A stretch of DNA of 64,000 bases, taken from NCBI RefSeq assembly GCF_014836875.1, contig NZ_JACSQC010000008.1, positions 62,001 through 126,000 of the forward strand, written 5' to 3'. The DNA comes from Arthrobacter pullicola (GTDB lineage: Bacteria; Actinomycetota; Actinomycetes; Actinomycetales; Micrococcaceae). How positions within the stretch are numbered: the first letter of the stretch is position 1; each line of letters begins with the position of its first letter. The notes under the pieces were generated by a model that made no database searches, was not told the DNA's origin, and saw only the letters and a list, made by a program, of their open reading frames with translations. A program made the translations under genes and the position numbers. Below are positions 1-7,157 of this stretch, piece by piece.

Positions 1-14
1 TCAACGGCAGTCAC

Positions 15-88
15 GCCTCCGTAGCTCAGTAGGATAGAGCGGCCCTCTCCTAAAGGGCAGGTCGTCGGTTCGATTCCGGCCGGGGGCA
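15..88 (+). tRNA. tRNA-Arg (anticodon CCT)
   Basis: The cloverleaf closes with a 7-bp acceptor stem (GCCTCCG, 15-21, against CGGGGGC, 81-87, with one T-G pair) and discriminator A88. The D-arm reads AGCTCAGTAGGATAGAGC, and the T-arm carries the canonical GGTTCGATTCC core. The anticodon loop CTCCTAA sits on a CCCT/GGGC stem and gives anticodon CCT, which decodes the rare arginine codon AGG. No CCA is encoded; CT follows the discriminator. Confidence 0.95.
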
Positions 89-157
89 CTTTTTTGTTTG
101 TGCGGCCGTCCAGCTCCTGCTGGACGGCCTGCTGCCGGCCGGCTTGCCAGCGGCGCG

Positions 158-1012
158 TCAGGAGCAGTTGAACAGGCTTCCCCCGCTGGTGGGGCTGGAC
201 GCTGCCTTACCCTGCACCCACACCGTTACGGTCTTGCCGCCGCCGACGTATTTGGTGCTCACGCTCTCCTGCCCGCGCAGCTTCACCAGCGGCATCTCTG
301 AGCAGGACCAGCCCGGGGCCAGGGTCACGCCGTTGTTGCTGTCCGCCACGTTGGCGTTCAGCTTGTATCCGGGATCCGCCAGATTGAGCGTGAGTTCCCA
401 TTCAACGTCTTCAGCCTCGGAGGGAGAGGTGACGGTTGCGTAGAAGTTGAAGTTGTCCGGTTCCGGATAGCCCCAGGCATCCACCCGCACATCGGTGACG
501 TCGCAGGTTTTGGTGCCCGTCGGGTCATTGAGCACAGTGCAGCTGACCATCGGAGCCTCGATAGACGGCTCGTACGTCCAGATTCCGGGGACCCCCCAGG
601 TTCCGATGGTCAGCGCTACGCCCGCGACGTCGTCCGGGTTATAGGCGGGCACCGCTACGGTTGCCGAGCCGCTGGCATCCGCCGCCAGATCCGTGGAGCC
701 GGCCGCCAACGCGGCACCGTCTTCATCAAACAACGTCAAGGCGAGTTCCTTGCCTGCGCAGGCGGTGCCCAGGCCGGACACCGTCACCGTGGACGCCTGG
801 CCTGCGGTGGTGGTCCCGTTGGTCGCCTTGACTGCTGGCGTACACCGCTCGGCGACAGAGGCGCTCGGGACGCTTCCGGGCAGAAGCGGAAGCTGCGCGG
901 CTGCGCCCGGGTGCACGGCGAGGACCAAAAGCAGAACCAGCGCTGCGAGGAGGACAGCCGCGGACAGCGGTCGACGCCGTGAGGGCGCGTTACGGTACCC
1001 CTGACGGTTCAG
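158..1012 (-). CDS. Secreted protein of unknown function downstream of a SipW-type signal peptidase
   Basis: The reading frame ends FNCS and carries a clear signal peptide: basic RRR, then about 20 hydrophobic residues (AAVLLAALVLLLVLAV), then an A-rich cleavage zone. The first ordinary start codon (TTG, 928) lies inside the hydrophobic core, so it cannot be the start. The only start that restores the full signal peptide and has a ribosome binding site (AAGGAAGGAG, 7 nt away) is a CTG at 1012, giving about 284 residues. The mature part is rich in Ser, Thr and Gly, with several cysteines, and looks like beta-rich extracellular domains. The gene lies 29 bp after the signal peptidase gene, so it is probably co-transcribed and may be its substrate. 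No family is recognised. The CTG start is inference from the sequence. Confidence 0.7.
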   Translation of the reverse strand: MNRQGYRNAPSRRRPLSAAVLLAALVLLLVLAVHPGAAAQLPLLPGSVPSASVAERCTPAVKATNGTTTAGQASTVTVSGLGTACAGKELALTLFDEDGAALAAGSTDLAADASGSATVAVPAYNPDDVAGVALTIGTWGVPGIWTYEPSIEAPMVSCTVLNDPTGTKTCDVTDVRVDAWGYPEPDNFNFYATVTSPSEAEDVEWELTLNLADPGYKLNANVADSNNGVTLAPGWSCSEMPLVKLRGQESVSTKYVGGGKTVTVWVQGKAASSPTSGGSLFNCS

Positions 1013-1041
1013 TGCAGGACTCCTTCCTTTGCGCGGGCAGA

Positions 1042-1743
1042 TTATGAGGTGGGCAAGTTTGAGGCAGGCAGGCTGAGGGCGGGCAGCTTCTCCGTCCCGG
1101 GGGCCGCATCGGACTCCGGCCTTGCCTCGTGATCCTGGCTTGCCTCGTGATCCTGGCTAGCCTCGTGATCCTGGCCGGCCGCGGAATCCTGGCTGGCCGC
1201 GGAATCCGGACCCTCGGAGGCTTCGGCGGCCTCTTCCTCGCCGGACTGGGGCCACAGGAAGAACGCTGCGGCGAGAATGAGCAGCGACCCCCAGACGCCG
1301 GGGTTGCCAAAGCTGTAGAGGATGTTTCCCAGCTGCGGGATGTGCACCGCGGCAATTCCGACGATTTGTGAATTATCCGGCTTCCACGGGTCAAGGAAGT
1401 CGTTGTTGTCCCCCTGCAGGATCCATCCTGACTCAGCGTCTCCGCCGACAATCCGGTGAATCACCTGCGCACCGTTGGTGTCCGCCGGGCTGTACACAAC
1501 GATGTCGCCGACGGAAGGCTCCCCACAGCGGGACCATACGAGGTCACCTGTGGCGTAGGTGGGGTCCATGGAGTGTCCTGAAACGATCGTCAGGGTGCTG
1601 CATCCTCCGAGGGAGGACGGCCAGAGGAAGTACAACAGGCCCGCAACAAAGGCTGCCAGGACGGCGCCCGTAAACCATGACCGAAGCCGGCGTGCGCGGG
1701 GCACGCCGGCGGTCGTCCCATCATCTGAGGACGGTTCGGCCAT
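1042..1743 (-). CDS. Signal peptidase I of the SipW / archaeal-ER (Ser-His) type
   Basis: About 233 residues counting from MAEPSS; a further upstream start would overlap the preceding gene. A first membrane segment (residues 22-42) is followed by the catalytic serine in SGHSMDP (S58). Where bacterial LepB has a lysine, this protein has histidine in VIHRIVG (H96), followed by GDNND (D112), the arrangement of SipW and eukaryotic/archaeal signal peptidases. A second membrane segment lies at about 150-167. The cytoplasmic or linker tail contains five 6-residue repeats of the DHEASQ type. It sits 10 bp after a TasA-like secreted protein gene, the classic context of SipW, which processes biofilm matrix proteins in Bacillus. 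Its substrates here are inferred to be the two flanking secreted proteins. Confidence 0.85.
   Translation of the reverse strand: MAEPSSDDGTTAGVPRARRLRSWFTGAVLAAFVAGLLYFLWPSSLGGCSTLTIVSGHSMDPTYATGDLVWSRCGEPSVGDIVVYSPADTNGAQVIHRIVGGDAESGWILQGDNNDFLDPWKPDNSQIVGIAAVHIPQLGNILYSFGNPGVWGSLLILAAAFFLWPQSGEEEAAEASEGPDSAASQDSAAGQDHEASQDHEASQDHEARPESDAAPGTEKLPALSLPASNLPTS
1124..1213 (-). repeat. Five 18-bp tandem repeats in the signal peptidase tail
   Basis: Five in-frame units of 18 bp, read on the plus strand as GCCTCGTGATCCTGGCTT and variants, start at 1124, 1142, 1160, 1178 and 1196. They encode the acidic hexapeptides DHEARP, DHEASQ, DHEASQ, DSAAGQ and DSAASQ. The three nearly identical central units suggest recent slippage, and the unit length preserves frame. 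Confidence 0.85.
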
Positions 1744-1753
1744 CACACTGCGG

Positions 1754-2188
1754 TTAGGAGTGGATGACAACCGCAACGTTGGAGACCTCCGAGGCCGGGA
1801 CATCGGTCAGCGGAACGGTAACAGAGGTTCCGGACACGGTCCCGGTTGCCTCTGCACCGAGCGCGGTGCCGTCAGCATCAGAGAGCGTCACCTTGTACTT
1901 CAGGCCCTGGCAGGCTGAGGAGATCGACGTGAGGTTGAGGCTGGACGCCTTGTACCCCGCGTCAGGTCCCGGCGCGAAGCTGGTCTCGAAGTTGACGCCG
2001 ATCGGCGTCCCCTCGTCCTGGCAGCTGGCGACGACGGTGGTGCCCGCGCCCAGGCTGCCGGTGCCGAGGTTCAGCTGAGCAGCGGCAGCGAGGGACAGGC
2101 CTGCTACACCTGCGGCAGCGAGGGCAGCGGCAGCGGCCTTACGGACATTGCGGTTCTTGCGGGTATTGCGGGTATCGGTAGAAGGCAT
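1754..2188 (-). CDS. TasA-like / SipW-dependent secreted protein
   Basis: 144 residues. The N-terminus is strongly basic (residues 1-16, RNTRKNRNVRK), then a long alanine-rich hydrophobic stretch (17-38, AAAAALAAAGVAGLSLAAAA), a signal peptide typical of SipW-processed proteins. The mature region of about 105 residues has two cysteines and alternating beta-type sequence (FETSFAPGPDAGYKASSLNL). The start is supported by GGAG 7-8 nt upstream. The following gene encodes the SipW-like peptidase, and a second secreted protein follows that, so the three form a likely operon. By analogy with TasA and camelysin systems it may be a surface or matrix subunit; that role is inference. Confidence 0.65.
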   Translation of the reverse strand: MPSTDTRNTRKNRNVRKAAAAALAAAGVAGLSLAAAAQLNLGTGSLGAGTTVVASCQDEGTPIGVNFETSFAPGPDAGYKASSLNLTSISSACQGLKYKVTLSDADGTALGAEATGTVSGTSVTVPLTDVPASEVSNVAVVIHS

Positions 2189-2342
2189 GTAGTCACTCCG
2201 TGTTCGAAAGGGCGCTCACTTCAGGAGCGCGCAGACAAACTCCGACCACGCCAGCACCGCCGACAGGGCCGCCTGGGCTCAGCACCCAGGACGAGGACCA
2301 CCGCGGCAGGGGGAATCACCCACCGGTGCGGCGCTACAAACA

Positions 2343-2371
2343 TTAATAAAAAATTTGTGTGGATCATGCAA
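2343..2371 (-). promoter_or_regulatory. Predicted promoter of the SipW/TasA-like operon
   Basis: On the minus strand TTGCAT (2366-2371) is separated by exactly 17 bp from TATTAA (2343-2348). It lies in an AT-rich island about 155 bp upstream of the TasA-like start, in otherwise GC-rich DNA. The rest of 2189-2430 shows no gene. Confidence 0.5.
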
Positions 2372-2430
2372 ACTGAACGCACGAGACGGCGGACACGCCC
2401 ATTTCCCGGCGAAGAGCCGCCCAGCCGGTC

Positions 2431-4350
2431 CTAGGCCGTGGCCCCTGCGGAGGCGCCGGGCTCCGCAGCGGTGCCGGCAGCGGCAGCGTCACCATCGGCG
2501 AACTGGGTGCGGTACAGCTCGGCGTACCGGCCTTCCTGCGCCAGCAGCTGCGTGTGCGTGCCCTGTTCGGCGATCCGCCCGTCCTCGATCACCAGGATCC
2601 GGTCCGCGTTGCGGATCGTGGAGAGCCGGTGGGCAATAACGACGGCGGTACGGCCTTGCAGCGCCTCTGTCAGGGCAGCTTGGACGGCTGCTTCCGAGGT
2701 GGAGTCCAGCGCAGCGGTGGCTTCATCGAGGACCACGATGCGTGGCTGGGCCAGGAGCAGGCGCGCAATGGTCATGCGCTGGCGTTCACCGCCCGAGAGC
2801 CGGTAACCGCGCTCCCCCACCATGGTGTCCAGCCCGTCCGGCAGCGACCGGATGAGTGGCTCAAGCCGTGCCCGGCGCAGGGCATCCCAGATCTCCTGCT
2901 CACTGGCCCCCGGATTAGCAAGCAGCAGGTTGGACCGGATGCTCTCGTGGAAGAGGTGCCCGTCCTGCGTGACCATGCCCAGGGCAGAACGCATTCCCGC
3001 GAAGCTGAGGTCCCGGACATCCGTCCCGGAGAACGTGACGGAACCGGCGTCGACGTCGTACAGCCGCGAGAGCAGCTGGGCGATGGTCGACTTCCCTGCA
3101 CCGGAACTGCCAACCAGGGCAACGGTCTGCCCGGGTTCCACCCGGAAAGAAATGCCATGCAGCACATCTTCGCCGCCGCGGCTGTCCAGGACGGCCACGT
3201 CCTCCAGGGAGGCAAGGGAGACCTTGTCCGCCGTCGGGTAGGCGAACCTCACGTCATTGAACTCCACGCCGAGCGGACCTTCCGGGACCGCAGCCGGCTG
3301 TTCCTTTTCCGAGATGAGCGGTTTGAGGTCCAGGATCTCGAAGACCCGCTCAAAGCTGACGACGGCGCTCATAATCTCTACCCGCGCGTTCGCCAGCGAG
3401 GTCAGCGGTGCGTATAGGCGGGTCAGCAGCAGCGCCAGGGTCACGACGTCGCCGGCGTTCAGTGTCCCGGTCATGGCCAGGTAACCGCCCAGTCCATACA
3501 CCAGCGCCAGCGCGAGGGCGGAGACCAGGGTAAGGGCCGTGACAAAGATGGACTGCATCATCGCCGTCTTCACGCCGATGTCCCGCACCCGGGCGGCGCG
3601 GACCGCGAACTCGGTGGATTCCTGGTCGGGCCGCCCAAAGAGTTTCACCAGGGTGGCCCCCGGAGCGGAGAACCGCTCGGTCATCTGGGAGCCCATGGAA
3701 GCGTTGTGGTTCGCCGCTTCCCGGCGCAGTGCCGCCAGCTTGCCGCCCATCCGGCGTGCCGGAATGAGGAACACCGGCAGCAGGAGCATCGCCAGTACGG
3801 TCACCTGCCAGGACGTCGTGAGCATGACTATCAGAGTCAGAACCAGCGCCACGATGTTGCTGACCACGCCGGAGAGAGTTCCGCTGAACGCCTGCTGCGC
3901 CCCAATGACGTCGTTATTCAGCCGGCTCACCAGGGCACCTGTGCGGGTGCGGGTGAAGAAGGCAACCGGCATCCGCTGCACATGGTCGAACACGGCTGTC
4001 CGCAGGTCCAGGATCACCTGCTCGCCGATCCGGGAGGAGAACCAGCGGGTCGCCAGGGAAACACCGGCGTCGGCCACCGCCACCACGGCGATCAGGCCGG
4101 CCAGCCACAGGACCCTGTCCACCGCGGTTCCGGCGACAATCGCGTTAACAACCTCACCGGCTAAAACCGGTGTCGCAACGGCAAGGAAAGCGCCGCCGAT
4201 GGAGAGCAGCAGGAACCCGATGAGCTGCCGCCGGTAGGGTGCGGCAAACGCCACGATCCGTTTCAGCGTTGCCCGGGAAATTTTGTTGTCTGATCCTTTG
4301 GCGGTGGAGATCTTATAGAGGGAACTCCAAGCCGCGCCTTCCATGCTCAT
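2431..4350 (-). CDS. ABC transporter, fused permease and ATP-binding half-transporter
   Basis: 639 residues with the standard exporter half-transporter layout: an N-terminal six-helix membrane domain (about residues 35-340), then a nucleotide-binding domain. The ATPase motifs are present: Walker A GSSGAGKS near 415, signature LSGGERQ near 518, Walker B IVVLDEATAALD near 538 and the H-loop IAHRLS. The start is the first of two nearby ATGs, with AAGGAAG 7 nt upstream. The C-terminus is a low-complexity Ala/Gly/Glu tail. It would work as a homodimer exporting a lipid, drug or peptide. The gene stands alone, so no substrate can be assigned. Confidence 0.9.
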   Translation of the reverse strand: MSMEGAAWSSLYKISTAKGSDNKISRATLKRIVAFAAPYRRQLIGFLLLSIGGAFLAVATPVLAGEVVNAIVAGTAVDRVLWLAGLIAVVAVADAGVSLATRWFSSRIGEQVILDLRTAVFDHVQRMPVAFFTRTRTGALVSRLNNDVIGAQQAFSGTLSGVVSNIVALVLTLIVMLTTSWQVTVLAMLLLPVFLIPARRMGGKLAALRREAANHNASMGSQMTERFSAPGATLVKLFGRPDQESTEFAVRAARVRDIGVKTAMMQSIFVTALTLVSALALALVYGLGGYLAMTGTLNAGDVVTLALLLTRLYAPLTSLANARVEIMSAVVSFERVFEILDLKPLISEKEQPAAVPEGPLGVEFNDVRFAYPTADKVSLASLEDVAVLDSRGGEDVLHGISFRVEPGQTVALVGSSGAGKSTIAQLLSRLYDVDAGSVTFSGTDVRDLSFAGMRSALGMVTQDGHLFHESIRSNLLLANPGASEQEIWDALRRARLEPLIRSLPDGLDTMVGERGYRLSGGERQRMTIARLLLAQPRIVVLDEATAALDSTSEAAVQAALTEALQGRTAVVIAHRLSTIRNADRILVIEDGRIAEQGTHTQLLAQEGRYAELYRTQFADGDAAAAGTAAEPGASAGATA

Positions 4351-4556
4351 ATGACGGCTTCCTTACGTAATGGCACCCTCCAGCTTAGGTGCTGGCGCAG
4401 TCCTTCCGACGCGGGGCATAACGGCCTGGCCTGCCGGCGAATTCCCCGGACCAGACACGCCCGCCATCTGTGTCCTGCACCACGGATAACCCGGCGCCGC
4501 TGCGATACACTGCAAACGGTCCGCACCCGGCCGGGCAAACAGAACGAAAGGCCCCT

Positions 4557-6227
4557 ATGTCTACGGCGCCGACCCATCAAGGCTCACTCACCGACAGCCG
4601 CAGCGATGACTTTCCGGCGCTGGTTGCTGTCAGTGACTCCGGGCTGCGGGCGGCAGTTGAGGAAGCGCTGGTGCGGGCACAGCTGCGGCCGGTGCCCGCC
4701 GGGACCGGGGCTGATTCCGCGCTTCCCGTCCTCGCCGTCGTCGACACTGCAGCCGTGGAAGCCGCCGGACCGGATCTGCGGCGCTGGCTGCTCCCGGCCG
4801 CGGAAGGTTCCGGCCCGCCGGTCATCCTGATCACGCCGGGTGAACTGCTTGACGTCGAGGACATGGTCCGGCGCGGCATCACCGACTTTGTGCTGAGTCC
4901 CCTCACCGGTAACGAGCTCGCCTACCGGGCTGCGCTGATCAGGGCGGAGTCACTGGCCCTGCGCAGGCGCCGGGAAGCCAACAACCTTCTGAGGGGAAAA
5001 ACGCGCGTCATCTCGGCCGCAGTACGGGCCACAAACGACCCGCATATTATGGCTGAGGCCGTGGTCTCAGGTCTGGGAGATGCCTTTGGCGCGGACCACG
5101 TCCTGCTGACCATTTTTCCGGATGAACGGGTTCCGGAACTGCGGAACTCCTGGAGCCGCCCGGGCGCGGCCGCTTCCATCCCGTCGCCCGACCCCGGCCA
5201 GGCAGCCGCAGTAGCCGACATGCTGTGGGACAGCGGCCAGATGCTGGCGGCCCGGGACCATCTTGACCCGGAGTGCGACACCCACCCGATTCTCCACCCG
5301 GCACCGCGGAACGCCGGGCTGCGCACATCGGTGATCGTTCCGCTGGGCCACGGCGACCGCCCGTTCGGCATCATCTGGCTCGCCGGGGAGAACACCGCCC
5401 GGTTATGGACACCCACCGAGCTCGCACTGATCCAGCACGTCAGCGGCAACCTGGCCCACGGCTTGGTTCAGGGCCACCTGATCACCGCCCAGCGGATGGT
5501 CCTGGCCCGGCAGCGTGAACTTGACCGGGAGAAGACAGACTTCGTGGCCACCATCAACCACGAACTGCGCACCCCGCTGACCTCCATCACCGGTTACCTG
5601 GACCTCATCCTGGATGGCTCAGGCGGCGGAATCTCCCCGGAGACAGCCCAGATGCTGGAGATCGTGGGACGAAACGCCAACCGGCTGAACCATCTCATCG
5701 GTGACCTGCTCACCATCTCCCGCAGCGACGCTGAAGAAGACCGCATGGATGTCGAGGACATCGATCTGCAGGACCTGCTGCAGCAGGTCATCGCTTCCTT
5801 GACTCCTGCTGCGGCGAGCCGGAACGTCGGGCTCTCGCTGACCTGTGCCGACGTCGGGCTTCGACTGGACGGGGACAGGGAACAGCTTGAACGGGTTTTC
5901 ACCAACCTGGCCTCCAACGCCGTGAAGTTCACTCCGTCCAACGGCTCAGTCCAGCTCCTTGCCGATCTGCTTCCGGGAATGGACGGCGCTCCGACCATGG
6001 CCCGTGTCCGGGTCCAGGACACGGGAATCGGCATTCCGGCGAAGGATCAGCCGAAACTGTTCAGCCGCTTCTTCCGTGCCTCCAACGCGACGGCTGCGGC
6101 AATTCCCGGCACCGGGCTGGGCCTGGCAATCGTCCAGGACATAGTCCACCAGCACGGCGGGCGGATCACCCTGAAGTCCATCGTGGACGAGGGCACCTGC
6201 GTGGAGGTGCTGCTGCCCAGCAGCTAG
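4557..6227 (+). CDS. Soluble GAF-containing sensor histidine kinase with degenerate receiver domain
   Basis: 556 residues and no membrane segment. Residues about 20-125 resemble a response-regulator receiver: the strand ending in D63 (LAVVDTA) matches the phosphoacceptor position, but the conserved lysine is replaced (VLSPLTG, S114), so it is probably a pseudo-receiver. A GAF-like domain spans about 150-305. The HisKA dimerisation helix has H335 in INHELRTP. The ATPase domain has the N box NLASNAVKFTP and the G boxes QDTGIGIP and GTGLGLAIV. The start ATG is preceded by GAAAGG. No response regulator gene is adjacent, so it is an orphan kinase. Its stop codon overlaps that of the convergent fdhD. 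Confidence 0.88.
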   Translation: MSTAPTHQGSLTDSRSDDFPALVAVSDSGLRAAVEEALVRAQLRPVPAGTGADSALPVLAVVDTAAVEAAGPDLRRWLLPAAEGSGPPVILITPGELLDVEDMVRRGITDFVLSPLTGNELAYRAALIRAESLALRRRREANNLLRGKTRVISAAVRATNDPHIMAEAVVSGLGDAFGADHVLLTIFPDERVPELRNSWSRPGAAASIPSPDPGQAAAVADMLWDSGQMLAARDHLDPECDTHPILHPAPRNAGLRTSVIVPLGHGDRPFGIIWLAGENTARLWTPTELALIQHVSGNLAHGLVQGHLITAQRMVLARQRELDREKTDFVATINHELRTPLTSITGYLDLILDGSGGGISPETAQMLEIVGRNANRLNHLIGDLLTISRSDAEEDRMDVEDIDLQDLLQQVIASLTPAAASRNVGLSLTCADVGLRLDGDREQLERVFTNLASNAVKFTPSNGSVQLLADLLPGMDGAPTMARVRVQDTGIGIPAKDQPKLFSRFFRASNATAAAIPGTGLGLAIVQDIVHQHGGRITLKSIVDEGTCVEVLLPSS

Positions 6228-7087
6228 GCACCCGCCTCTGTACCGGCGGCAACCGGAGACTTCGCTTCGATCCGCTCCGGGAAGCAGTAGCAGTTCAGGG
6301 AGGTCCCGCGGCTGAAACCCACCAGCGTCATCCCAGCGTCCCGGGCCAAATCCACGGACAGCGCGGAGGGCGCGGAGACGGCTGCAAGGACCGGGATGCC
6401 TGCCAGCTGTGCTTTTTGAACAAGTTCAAAAGACGCTCGGCCGGAGACCTGGAGCACGGTGCCGCGCAGAGGCAGGAGCCCGGCGCGCAGCGCCCACCCC
6501 ACCACCTTATCCACCGCGTTGTGCCGGCCCACGTCTTCGCGCAGGCACAGCAGGTCGCCCTCGGCGCTGAACAAGCCTGCCGCATGGACTCCGCCGGTCT
6601 TCTCAAAAAGTGCCTGCTGGCCGCGGAGCTTATCCGGCAGCGAAGCCAGCACCTCGAGGGGAACCCGGACACCGTCGGAAGCCACGTCGAAATGTGAAGA
6701 CTTGCGGACAGCCTCAATGGACGCCGTTCCGCAGATACCGCAGGAACTGGAAGTGTAGACGTGCCGCTCCATGCCAGTGTCGGGAAGCGGGGTCCCGGGA
6801 CGCAGCTGGACGTCAACCACATTGAATGTCTGCTGCCCTTCCTCATCCACCCCGGCGCAATAACGCAGGCTGATGAGCTGCCCGGCCTCCCAGATCACGC
6901 CCTCGGAGACCAGGAAACCTGCCACCAGGTCAAAGTCATCACCGGGCGTCCGCATCGTCACGGTGAAGGAACGTCCCTCGAATCGGATTTCCAGTGGTTC
7001 TTCACCTGCCAGCACGTCATCGCGCCGGCTAACCGTGCCATCCGTGCGGTACCGCGTGACGCGGCCACGCCGTGAAACCCGTCCCAT
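6224..7087 (-). CDS. fdhD: Formate dehydrogenase accessory sulfurtransferase FdhD
   Basis: 287 residues. FdhD carries sulfur from a cysteine desulfurase to the molybdenum cofactor of formate dehydrogenases. The family's catalytic cysteine pair is seen in SSSCGICG (C116 and C119). The N-terminus (EEPLEIRFEG, TPGDDFDLVAGFLVSEG) and the LCLREDVGRHNAVDK segment are typical family signatures. The start is supported by AAGGAG 7 nt upstream. It is divergent from the molybdoenzyme gene across about 70 bp, so the two probably share regulation and function. Its 3' end overlaps the kinase gene by four bases. Confidence 0.95.
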   Translation of the reverse strand: MGRVSRRGRVTRYRTDGTVSRRDDVLAGEEPLEIRFEGRSFTVTMRTPGDDFDLVAGFLVSEGVIWEAGQLISLRYCAGVDEEGQQTFNVVDVQLRPGTPLPDTGMERHVYTSSSCGICGTASIEAVRKSSHFDVASDGVRVPLEVLASLPDKLRGQQALFEKTGGVHAAGLFSAEGDLLCLREDVGRHNAVDKVVGWALRAGLLPLRGTVLQVSGRASFELVQKAQLAGIPVLAAVSAPSALSVDLARDAGMTLVGFSRGTSLNCYCFPERIEAKSPVAAGTEAGA

Positions 7088-7157
7088 GCCATAGCTCCTT
7101 GATAAGTCCTAGACTGGCCCTAGCAACAGACTAGGTGATTTCCTACACAAGGACGTG
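7088..7157. promoter_or_regulatory. Divergent fdhD / molybdoenzyme control region with phased CTAG motifs
   Basis: This 70-bp region between divergent genes contains three CTAG tetramers at 7109, 7120 and 7131, spaced exactly 11 bp apart. The outer pair forms the inverted repeat CCTAG...CTAGG (7108-7135). Both ribosome binding sites lie at its edges. Helical phasing suggests a regulator binding one face of the DNA; no known box is recognised. Confidence 0.35.

Noticed and set aside
1124-1213. Possible CRISPR-like array
   Set aside because: The 18-bp units are directly joined without spacers and lie in frame in a coding gene.
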